A stretch of 12,051 nucleotides of DNA from Stramenopiles sp. TOSAG23-6 (lineage: Eukaryota; Sar): the NCBI GenBank assembly GCA_900128565.1, contig LT636223.1:1-12051 (forward strand), written 5' to 3'. This document shows, piece after piece, positions 1 to 7,939 of the stretch. The position numbers and the translations under genes were made by a program. The notes beneath the pieces are model-generated. The model was not told where the DNA came from, did no database searches, and saw only the letters and a program-made list of their open reading frames with translations. Each line of letters opens with the position of its first letter. The first letter of the stretch is position 1.

Positions 1-380
1 TCTTTTTCGATTCGTCGTCCTTAGACTTTGCTGGAGCACCAAAACTAAAACCAGGAGTACTACTCTTTTTCGACTCATCATCAGACTTTGCTGGAGCACC
101 AAAACTAAAACCAGGAGTACTACTCTTTTTCGATTCGTCGTCCTTAGACTTTGCTGGAGCACCAAAACTAAAACCAGGAGTACTACTCTTTTTCGACTCA
201 TCATCAGACTTTGCTGGAGCACCAAAACTAAAACCAGGAGTACTACTCTTTTTCGATTCGTCGTCCTTAGACTTTGCTGGAGCACCAAAACTAAAACCAG
301 GCGTACTACTCTTTTTCGATTCGTCGTCCTTAGACTTTGCTGGAGCACCAAAACTAAAACCAGGCGTACTACTCTTTTTC
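1..380 (-). repeat. FSFG tandem array with 60/63-bp units
   Basis: Six copies of a coding repeat (core STPGFSFGAPAKS) lie here and continue past the left edge. Units are 20 or 21 codons, differing by one Lys codon in the spacer (KSDDE or KSKDDE). Successive spacings are 60, 63, 60, 63, 63 bp, so part of the array is a 123-bp higher-order repeat. Copies are nearly identical in DNA, which indicates recent duplication or conversion. Confidence 0.93.
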
Positions 381-2974
381 GACTCATTTTCTTGACTTGT
401 AGATCGAACTAATGACATACCTCTATTTACTTTACCATTTTGAGATTCCTTTTCTTTGATGCCACTAATTGGCTGTACTGCTTTTTCTTGAGATTGCTCT
501 GTACGACCAAATGTGAAATCAGATACAGACTTATTAAGAGCATGTTTTTCTGGTTTTTCTGGCTTAGAAGAAATCGATTCAGCAAAACTATTCTTTTTGA
601 CACTATCTAATTTTGGAGCATCACTAAATTTAAAATTAGATATGATTGAGGATTGATCTTCCAACAAAGTCGCATTTGTTACATGGATCACTGGAGCATT
701 TGAAAATGTAAATGAATCCTCTGAATTTGATGAATTTGATGTTGACATATTTAGAAAAGATGATGATTTGACATGTGAATTCGAATGTATCGTCGTTTTT
801 TCATGTTTTGTATTTTTTTCAAAACTGAATGAAAATTCAGGTTTTTTCTTTTCGTCGACAGTTTGAGTAAAAGTAAATGAAGAATTTTTTCTTGTTGCGG
901 CGGCGGAGGGTACAGATGATTGATCATTTCTATTATTATTATCATTTTGAATTTCATATTTATCAAATACCTCTTTTGTATTATCCAATACCGGAGGTTT
1001 TGAAATCGAATCACTTGAACGTTGTTTCATATTAGGCAATGAAAAAGTTAATTTTTTATTCGTTTTCACACCATCTACAACATTTTCAACTACCTCTGGA
1101 GAATAAAATAAAGGTTTTGAAACAGTATTAAAATTCGAATGTACATTTAAATGTACATTTATACCATTTTTCGTACCTAACGAATTTCGAATTTGCTGAG
1201 ACTTTGCCTGTTCCGTTTTTCTTCGAATAGGAGCATGTATTTTGGAAAAATATTTCGAAAAAAAAAAACTAAGATTTGTTAGGTACAAAATTTTCAAAAA
1301 AAAAAAAATTAAATTCGAAATTAAAAAAAAATCGTTAGGTACAAAATGTACTATGAAAAATAAATTCAAAATTGAACAAAAAATAAAACATACAGGTGTT
1401 GCAGTATTAGCGTGAATATTTTTAATTTCCAATGAAACATTTGGTAATTTTTCCACTTCTTTTACATCATTTTTGGAATTATTTCGTGTTTTGCCTTGTC
1501 TGACTTTAATAACAGAACCTGTAACACCTTTAATGCGTTTTTCATTAGAGGGCGGAACAGGAGCTCTTTTGCTACGTGTCACTTCAAGTGGTGTTGACAT
1601 TTGCTGTAAAGCGGAAAGAATTGAGTCTCTGATCTTCATTGCTTCATTGGCTTTTTTGGCTTTTGTACTACCACCAACCCTACCAATAGAATTCGATTTC
1701 AAATTATTCGTTGCTTCTGTATTGATATCACTCAAATTTCGTATACCAGGAGTTGTTCCAGTTAGTAAAGAAGAAGGTCGAGATCGAGATTTATTTTTTA
1801 ATGAAGAGTAGCGATATTTCGTATGAGATTTTCTACTTGAACTAAGTAAAGCTTGTTCGGACCAAAAATTTTCATGACCAAATCCTGTTTTTTTTACTGA
1901 ACTTAATCTACTCTTTGAAATAGTATTTTTATGCAGTCTTTGCAATTTAAACGCACGGGGACGAATTTCAGGCGAATTTGCAAAATCAAAATCACCATAT
2001 TTTGTTGCTGTTTTTTTTGTAAATCTTTCACGTTTCCCTCCTACTGTTCTATCCTTAGGGTTGGGGTTATTATTGATATTTTTACGATTTGTTGATACAT
2101 CTACATTTTCATCATTACAATTTGAATTATTATTTAAATTATTATTTAAATTATTATTTGAATTTGAGCCAAACACAAACATCTCATTTGAATGTACATT
2201 TGAATGTACATTTGAATGTACATTTGAATGTACATTTAGATTATTTTGATTATTTCGTGCATGAGATGAAACTGTACCAAACATACGAGGTAAAGTATTT
2301 TCAGCATATTGATGACGTCTTTCCCCAGTCATCAAACCAGGATAATATCCCGGTACCATAGCAGCAGCTGGAGTGTTAAATCTATTTGTTGAAGTGTTTG
2401 AAACGACCATTGGAGTCATCGAAATATCCATACCTATAACTCCTCCATTTGTATCGGATACAGCACCATATCTATTAGGGTTAGTCGGTTCAATATACCC
2501 CCGATGATACCCTATCGTAGGGTTAGGGTTCATACTAACACCAAACGGTGTTGCATAGCGATACGATATTCTATGTTGTTGTTGTTGTTGTTGTTGTTGG
2601 CATTGGTGGTGGAGGTGTGGCGCAGGAGCAGGTGTCGCTAAACACATTGGTGTCAATAAACGATGTCCAGGCGAAGTTTGTGTATTAACTTGTTGTCGGA
2701 TCCTCGAGTCATCTCTATGAGTAAATCTACGTATTACATCAACTGGGGTAAGATGTTGCTGAGGATTCCCATTTGATATTATTTGATTATTCGGAGCAAC
2801 GCGCGTAAAAGATGGACGTACTAAAGGAGTTTTTTTTGTATGTAATCCTACGGGTTTCGTACCTAACGAATTTCCAATTTGCTGAGTGTCATCATTTTCA
2901 TTTATATGGATATTTTGTTGAGGGTCAGGGTTTAAGGTCTGAATATTCTGTTGATGCTCTTGAGATTGTGATAT

Positions 2975-3008
<34 letters not shown>

Positions 3009-4741
3009 CCAGAAGATTGTGAGTGCAATTGATTTAATTTTGAAACAGAATCTGAATTTACAGTCGATCCTACTAAATTTTGAATTTGCTGAGCAGACGG
3101 TTCCGAATTCAAAATATCATTTTTTGTTAAATTTTGAATTTGCTGAGCAGACGTTTCCGAATTCAAAATATCATTTTTTGTTGCAACTTGAGGTGTCCGA
3201 GAGGATGCATGTTTCAGATTTAGTTGTAAACGCCTGGGAGTATTTATGTTCTTTTTTGTCATTTCTTCATATCGATTCACTAATGATGAATGATCTTTTG
3301 AAAACATAGGTGACGTTTTACTTGAAAATGGTGCGTTAGGGTTTCTAACATTGGGTGACGTCTGTTGCAAAGAAGTATAATACTCATTTTGTGTTTTTTT
3401 ATCTACTTTTTGATGCCTAGAATTCAACATCTCATTTGTTCCACCTTGCAAATCGTTTGTTTCATGTGTTTTGTGTGTTTCATTTTTTTCATTGTTTTCA
3501 TTTTTTTCATATTTTGTAGTTAATTCACATTCAACCATTGCGTCTCCTTCAGTGTTTCGTTTCTGATGAAGAATTTCATTTTGAGTTTCATTTTGAGTTT
3601 CATTTTGAGTTTCAATGTTTTGTACTACTCCTACATCATTTTTTAAAACTGGATCTTGTTTTTGTACTACAGCATTCTGTGGAACCCTAGATACTGCCTG
3701 TTCTTGGATTTCGTGTTGTGTTGATGCTACATCTTGTGTCTCTTGTACAGTATTTTTTTTTGTAGAAGTAAAAGTTTCATCATTAGGATTAGATTGATTT
3801 TGGACATTTTTTTTTTCATCAATTTTCATATTATTTTGAATATTTTCCGATTTCTCAGAAGAAGGATCAGAATAAACATTATCTGTCAGAGCCATCGCAT
3901 CAGCAATCTCAGCATCCAAATCATCAACTAATTGATTACCGTCATTCGTTGTTAGAGAAATAATTTCCTTTTTCTGTTTTTCTTTTTGTTCTCTACGTCT
4001 AGAAGTTGTTATTTTATGACTACTAGGACTACGATGAATACGATGATCAACAGTGCCATCAAGATGAGTATGTGTCCATTGACGTGTCAACTTTGGACGT
4101 CTCCGCTTTGAACTGGAGCGTTTTGAACTTGAGCTTCGAGTTTCAGGACCTTGACGACTTTTTCGTGTTTTTGTGCGAGTCTTCACAGGTGACCTCGGAG
4201 ATAGAGGAATGATACCTCCATTGTCTTTCACACCACGCATTAAACGATCAAGTAATTCACGTTTTAAACCATAGTATGGCATTTTCAGAAGTTTTAGTTT
4301 TTCCTGTAAAATATTTTTTGTCATACTTTCCAATTCTTCACATGTAGCATCATCAAGTTCATCGTCAGAATCAGAGTCGGTCGACTGAGCAAGACTTTCT
4401 TCATCCACCGCATCTTCGTATATACTTTCGTCTTTAGCATTTGCTGAATGATCCATTTCAAACAAAGAGTCATTTTCGCGTTCTTTATCAACTTCATTAT
4501 GGTCTTGAGACGTAGAAGGCACACTCGCATTAGATGACCACGTACTTGACCATAGGGAAGTAGTCACATCTTGAACCGGACTTGTACCCACCGTAAAAAA
4601 CGAAGGAACAGTACGATTCCACCAGCCAGTTATTTTTCCTTTCACGCTATCGATACCACTCGTTGATGTAGCGAGTCGACGCCTCTTTGAAGGAAGTTGA
4701 TGGCCTGATTCAGACTCACGCTCTGACTCACGTTTTGGCAT
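1..4741 (-). CDS. FSFG-repeat nucleoporin, Nup1/Nup153-like (3' end outside window)
   Basis: Exon 1 runs 4741 to 1394 (1116 codons) and exon 2 runs 1234 to beyond position 1 (at least 411 codons), phase 0 at the junction. The start is the first ATG of the open frame. Seen in order: a basic cluster (KRRR, residues 19-22); a short amphipathic segment with a WW pair (about 29-49), like the membrane-binding helices of Nup1, Nup60 and Nup153; an acidic stretch; a SAP-like helix pair (about 143-169); a Ser/Arg/Lys-rich segment; long Asn/Gln-rich low complexity with two poly-Gln runs; degenerate FxF motifs (FTFT, FSFSF, FTFG); then six FSFGAPAK repeats with charged DDESKK spacers, like FxFG regions of Nsp1/Nup1. 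Known role of such proteins: binding transport receptors in the nuclear pore. A nuclear-basket position is inferred. The SAP domain is unusual for a nucleoporin and unconfirmed. Confidence 0.8.
1235..1393 (-). other. Intron of the nucleoporin gene, GT...AT type, frame-neutral
   Basis: On the coding strand it begins GTATGTTTTATTTTTTG and ends TATTTTTCCAAAATACAT. Two GTACCTAAC boxes lie inside. The length is 159 nt (53 codons) with no in-frame stop, so the reading frame stays open through it; the encoded segment would be Phe/Leu-rich and unlike the hydrophilic exons. The junction joins CCT to GCT in phase 0. The first AG downstream of the ACAT end (after ATTCGA) is out of phase; a later CAG would be in phase. 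Confidence 0.85.
2122..2238 (-). repeat. Two 12-bp tandem repeats in the nucleoporin exon
   Basis: At 2122-2165 three units of AAATTATTATTT encode an NNNL repeat. At 2185-2238 four units of CATTTGAATGTA encode an NVHS repeat. The second contains the palindrome TGTACA, and the same element occurs twice more at 1138-1160, in the other exon of this gene. Confidence 0.85.
2577..2599 (-). repeat. Poly-Gln run 1 (TTG repeat)
   Basis: A TTG trinucleotide tract encodes a poly-Gln run on the minus strand, directly beside a His-rich stretch. It lies in the low-complexity middle of the nucleoporin. Confidence 0.8.
2975..3007 (-). repeat. Poly-Gln run 2 (eleven TTG units)
   Basis: Eleven uninterrupted TTG units, read as CAA on the minus strand, encode eleven glutamines. 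Pure codon use points to recent slippage. Confidence 0.85.
3074..3181 (-). repeat. 54-bp in-frame tandem duplication
   Basis: Two nearly identical 54-bp units (3074-3127 and 3128-3181) encode an 18-residue segment, TKNDILNSE followed by SAQQIQNL. They differ at very few positions (one Thr/Pro change). This is a recent duplication that keeps the frame. Confidence 0.9.
3575..3614 (-). repeat. 12-bp repeat encoding ETQN
   Basis: About three units of TTCATTTTGAGT in tandem encode Glu-Thr-Gln-Asn repeats in the low-complexity part of the nucleoporin. Confidence 0.85.
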
Positions 4742-5003
4742 CTTTGTAGAAAGAATAAATTCTCACTTAAAGCAGAACTATTACCCAAGATCACACCCTA
4801 TAATAATTCGTATACAGAATTAATGTACCTATCAAATACTATTTATGCCAATGGGTTTTTATACCCACTTTACTGGCCGCTTCGCGTCTAAAAACAAGTC
4901 AAAAACCAGTTGACAATACTAGTATACGTATAGCCTATGATAGAGGTGTTGTAGCTCGTGGTCGTCAAAAATGATTTGTTGATTTGATGATCAATGAGAT
5001 ATT
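4742..5003. promoter_or_regulatory. Divergent intergenic region, nucleoporin / RPC3
   Basis: This 262-bp gap separates the start of the minus-strand nucleoporin gene from that of the plus-strand RPC3 gene, so both promoters should lie here. No certain TATA box or initiator is seen. It holds a small hairpin-capable GGGTTTTTATACCC (about 4853-4866), then ACTTTACTGG at 4867-4876, whose reverse complement recurs at 9467-9476 upstream of the LRR gene, and a short GC-richer patch (GGCCGCTTCGCG). If RPC3 starts at 5157 the region extends to there. Confidence 0.5.
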
Positions 5004-7808
5004 ATGAAAAAAGAAAGCGCGGCAGGTCTGCGCGAAAATGACACGCGTGAAGTCTTCAAACTTCAAAATGGCCAGTTCGACTTTTTCATTTATCATCTAA
5101 TTGCTTTGACTTGGAGAAGGAAACTCTTATTAAAGGCATTCTTTAGTATTTTTTCGATGGGAGAACCAAAATCTTTTCCAGATGAACCATTAAGTGTACA
5201 AACTTTGGCCCTTCATATAGTAAAAGAGCATTTTGGTCCATTAGTGGAAACTGTTTGCAAGGGGTTGGCACAGTGCGGACTCATCTCCTTGACTGCATTG
5301 TTGGGAAAGTTGCGTCGGTGGACACCGTCTTGGGATCGAAAAAATGTTGTTCATATACTAAGTTTATTGTTACAGCATAATTTATTGGATGTTCAACAGC
5401 GAGCGCCGTATAAAGATGCTATGGGTGTAATACAACACCCTCCAGTATTGTACGCATTCCGTTCTCGTTCTGCTGTGCATCGTTTGCGGTATGCAAAACT
5501 TCTCTACCACATAAAGAAACGGTTTGGTACTGATGGGGAAATGCTATTATATAGACTTCTCTTTAATGGAAGAGCACAGGAGTCTCGGTTATGTGAAGAA
5601 GCATTTGAGTATCTTGATCGAGTAAAAAACCTCAAAGTCGATTCTACTTCTGAGAAAGATGCAAATCTGAATTCTTCAACAGTAAAGAAAGAAATGAATG
5701 AAGATAACATCTCACAAGAAAGAGAAGACAGACTTTCCTCGTTACAGGATGTATTTCTTGAGATGGTATCAGAAGGGTATATCCAGCGTGTTGAACGTTT
5801 AGATCTCTTGAAAACAAAAATTTCTAAAGGAAAGAAAAAGAAAACAAATTCCAAATTGAAAAAAAAAGTGAAAAACTCAAAAAACTCAAAAACTAAAAAG
5901 AACTCAAAAACTAAAAAACGGTCAAAACGCAAACGTGCTCAAGGTCTTGGTGAAACCAGCTCGGATGAAGAGTCTTCTCGTAAAGCACCTAAAAAACGAT
6001 CTCGAATGCAATTACGTGGTGTAAAAAAGGAAGATAATGATGACATGTATGTTTTAGTTTTTTTTCAATTTTTTGTCTACATTTTTTTTTTTTTTTATAG
6101 TAAATTTTGTACCTAACATTTTTTTTTTGGTACATTTTTAAATATTTTTCCAAAATACATGCTACAATCAAGTAGTGAAGTTGACCTAAGTAATATGATG
6201 GGGCTTTCTTCTACATCATCATCAAGTGGTCTATCAAGTGGTGAGTATATTTCTAAAACATCAACAAACACTACATTGAATGATTCACGGAGCAATGCAG
6301 ATTCTTTTCAAGTCTGTCTTCCCCGTTTTACTCGTGAATTTAGTATGTTTACTCCCAACTATAAACCCTAACCCTAATTCCATATTGATAAAAAAAAAAA
6401 AAAAAAAAAAATTTCATACGAAATTTTGTACCTAACAAATTTTTACTAAAAAAAAATTGAAATATTTTTCCAAAAAAAACATTTTTTTTTTCATACGAAA
6501 TTTTGTACCTAACAAATTTTTACTAAAATTTTTTTTTTTGAAATATTTTTCTACAATAAATGAGAAATTGCATTAAAAAGTTGCACAAAAGAATCTGAAG
6601 GTAAACTCTCTTCAAAAGTAGTTGGTTATATATTAGCTATGCGTAATGCTCAAATTGCAGAATCTGATCGAAACTTTTGTGGTTCCCGCGGCTTTCAATT
6701 TGATGGTCGTAGTGTATTTGATTACATCAAGAATGAGAACCCTAACCCTAGTTGTACGAAAGGAAACCCTAACCCTAATTCTTTGGAATTCTTTGGTGAA
6801 GATTTTACATATCGAAAGTGTCTTCGTATCCTTGATTCTTTATCAAAAGGCCCTTATTCAATACTAGAGAAGGCATGTAGTTTTAGTGAAGATTCGTATG
6901 TTTTCATTTTTATACGAAATTCTGTACCTAATGTTTTCATTTTTTTTTTTTAAATTTTTTTTAAAATTTGTTGTATACGAAATTCTGTACCTAACATTTT
7001 GTTTTTTTGTTTAAAATTTTCACAATTCAGGAAAGATAATGATCAATATTGTGGCGGAAATTTCTCATTTGAGTACAGACCTGCTTTAGATGCACTTATC
7101 AGAGATACAATAGAAGATATTATACTACAAAAATATGTATGTTTTATTTTTTTTAATTTTTTGTCTAAATTTATTTTTTCGTACGAAATTTTGTACCTAA
7201 CAAATTTTCAAATTTTTTTTTGAAATATTTTTCTACAATATATGGTGTGCAGAGCAAACGTGTTTTCCGTTTACTTCTTGAATCTCATTATTTAGAAGTG
7301 AGAGAAATTAGTATGAAATCATTAATTGGTGTAAAAGAGACGCGTGCGATATTATTCCAATTATTCTCAGCTGGATTTTTGAAATTACAAGAAGTTCCTA
7401 AAAAATCTGATCATGAATGTTTTATTTTTTTTTTTTTTCCGGTAAAAAAAAAATCGAATTTTTTTTTTTTGAAAATTTTGTACCTAACAATTTTTTTTTT
7501 TATACAAAATTTTGAAATATTTTTCCAAAATACATAGCCCACAATCAACTTTATATGTCTGGTCTATAGACCAAGCTCAGTTGATGATTCGTCTATCTGC
7601 TGATATTCATAAATCTATATTTAATTTACGAGTACGTAGACAACAGGAATGGGATTCAAATGAAGCACTAATTGAACGACACCAGCGACGATTAATATCA
7701 ACTGCGAGAGATAAACAAAAATTTCTTCATTTGGGTGGTATCCTTCGTCAATTAGATTCAAGTATACTACAATTGGATGATACTTTGATGCTTCTTGTTG
7801 ATTTTTAA
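5004..7808 (+). CDS. DNA-directed RNA polymerase III subunit RPC3/RPC82
   Basis: Exons 5004-6046, 6161-6342, 6562-6895, 7031-7136, 7244-7414 and 7536-7808 (TAA) join to 702 residues. RPC3/RPC82 (animal POLR3C) is part of the Pol III trimer that helps open promoters of tRNA and 5S genes; its fold is a series of winged helices plus a C-terminal coiled coil. Recognised by ALHIVKEHFG, LLQHNL and RLRYAKLLYHIKKRFG near the N-terminus, SSKVVGYIL, KRVFRLLLESHYLEVREISM, FLKLQEVPKKSDH, and the C-terminal LDDTLMLL. Family alignment suggests the true start may be Met52 (ATG at 5157), giving 651 residues; 5004 is the longest frame. Oddities: a Lys/Ser-rich linker (about 272-345) and an NPNP-containing insertion in exon 3. 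Still longer than the animal protein of roughly 530 residues. No other subunit genes lie nearby. Confidence 0.92.
6047..6160 (+). other. RPC3 intron 1, GT...AT type
   Basis: Begins GTATGTTTTAG and ends TATTTTTCCAAAATACAT, 114 nt, phase 2. The GTACCTAAC box is at 6109-6117, 43 nt before the end. The exon ends ACAT and the intron also ends ACAT. The next AG (CAATCAAG) is in phase too, so a GT-AG reading with a slightly shorter exon remains possible here. Confidence 0.75.
6343..6561 (+). other. RPC3 intron 2, GT...AT type with duplicated core
   Basis: Begins GTATGTTTACTCCC and ends TTTTTCTACAATAAAT, 219 nt, phase 1. It carries a telomere-type run (6363-6377), a long poly-A, and two copies of the core 77 bp apart with boxes near 6428 and 6505. 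Joining AATTTA to GAGAAATTG gives FREIALKS, which aligns without gaps to FRDQAIVS as I recall it from animal POLR3C. Using the nearby AG would delete one residue. Confidence 0.75.
6363..6377 (+). repeat. Telomere-type CCCTAA run in an intron
   Basis: AAACCCTAACCCTAA lies inside RPC3 intron 2. It is two and a half units of a TTAGGG-type telomere repeat in the same orientation as the exonic copies. Confidence 0.85.
6738..6778 (+). repeat. Two telomere-type runs in RPC3 exon 3
   Basis: AACCCTAACCCTA at 6738-6750 and AAACCCTAACCCTAA at 6764-6778 lie 13 bp apart in the coding frame, encoding NPNP and NPNPN. They fall in an insertion relative to animal POLR3C, between winged-helix segments. Confidence 0.85.
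6896..7030 (+). other. RPC3 intron 3, canonical GT-AG
   Basis: Begins GTATGTTTTCATTTT and ends TTTTCACAATTCAG, 135 nt, phase 2. Joining TC to GAAAGAT keeps the frame (SEDSKDND). It has two box copies (GTACCTAATG near 6925 and GTACCTAAC at 6987-6995) but lacks the TATTTTTCCAAAATACAT end block. Splicing at its ATTC instead of CAG would break the frame, so here AG is required. Confidence 0.85.
7137..7243 (+). other. RPC3 intron 4, GT...AT type
   Basis: Begins GTATGTTTTATTTTT and ends ATTTTTCTACAATATAT, 107 nt, phase 0; box at 7193-7201. Joining AAATAT to GGTGTGCAG gives KYGVQSKRVFR, which aligns without a gap to the ERFG...RIFR segment of animal POLR3C. Use of the CAG nine bases later stays in frame but deletes three residues. 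Confidence 0.8.
7415..7535 (+). other. RPC3 intron 5, GA...AT ends
   Basis: Begins GAATGTTTTATTTTT instead of GTATG and ends TATTTTTCCAAAATACAT, 121 nt, phase 0; box at 7480-7488. The exon ends CAT and so does the intron. Joining CAT to AGCCCACAA gives SDHSPQSTLYVW, aligning to DHAPSRTFYLY in animal POLR3C. A GT start at 7419 with the TAG at 7535-7537 is out of frame. An AT...AG reading (GA|ATG...TAG|C) would be in frame and change one residue. Confidence 0.78.
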
Positions 7809-7854
7809 AATGTATTTTAAAATGTATTTTAAAATGTATTTCAAAATGTATTTT
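7807..7854. repeat. Four 12-bp AAAATGTATTTT repeats at the convergent gene ends
   Basis: Four tandem units begin inside the RPC3 stop codon and fill much of the 131-bp spacer before the LRR gene's stop. The unit is near-palindromic, and its reverse complement AAAATACATTTT contains the intron end AAAATACAT. The spacer probably carries both 3' ends; no AATAAA signal is obvious in it. Confidence 0.85.
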
Positions 7855-7939
7855 TGTTTTTCTTAGAAATTAAATGTAAGATCTTTATTTTTATTGTCTT
7901 TTTTTGTTGTACAAGTATGTTATTGAAACACTTTATATG

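Noticed and set aside
2061-3309. Plus-strand frames with poly-Val and repeat-rich sequence
   Set aside because: They are antisense to poly-Gln and other repeats of the nucleoporin, which is open for more than 1500 codons on the minus strand.
4853-4905. A tRNA gene in the divergent spacer
   Set aside because: The short hairpin and GC-rich patch lack a T-loop GGTTCGAATC-like box and a cloverleaf.
5504-5932. Minus-strand Phe-rich frame opposite RPC3 exon 1
   Set aside because: It is the complement of the Lys-rich linker; low complexity and no start context or family.
6161-6177. GT-AG reading of RPC3 introns 1, 2 and 4 using the next AG
   Set aside because: These are in frame and cannot be excluded singly, but the same rule fails by frame in six other introns, and in introns 2 and 4 it deletes residues relative to animal POLR3C.
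6363-6778. A chromosome end or telomere junction
   Set aside because: Each run is only about two units long and lies within an intact gene.
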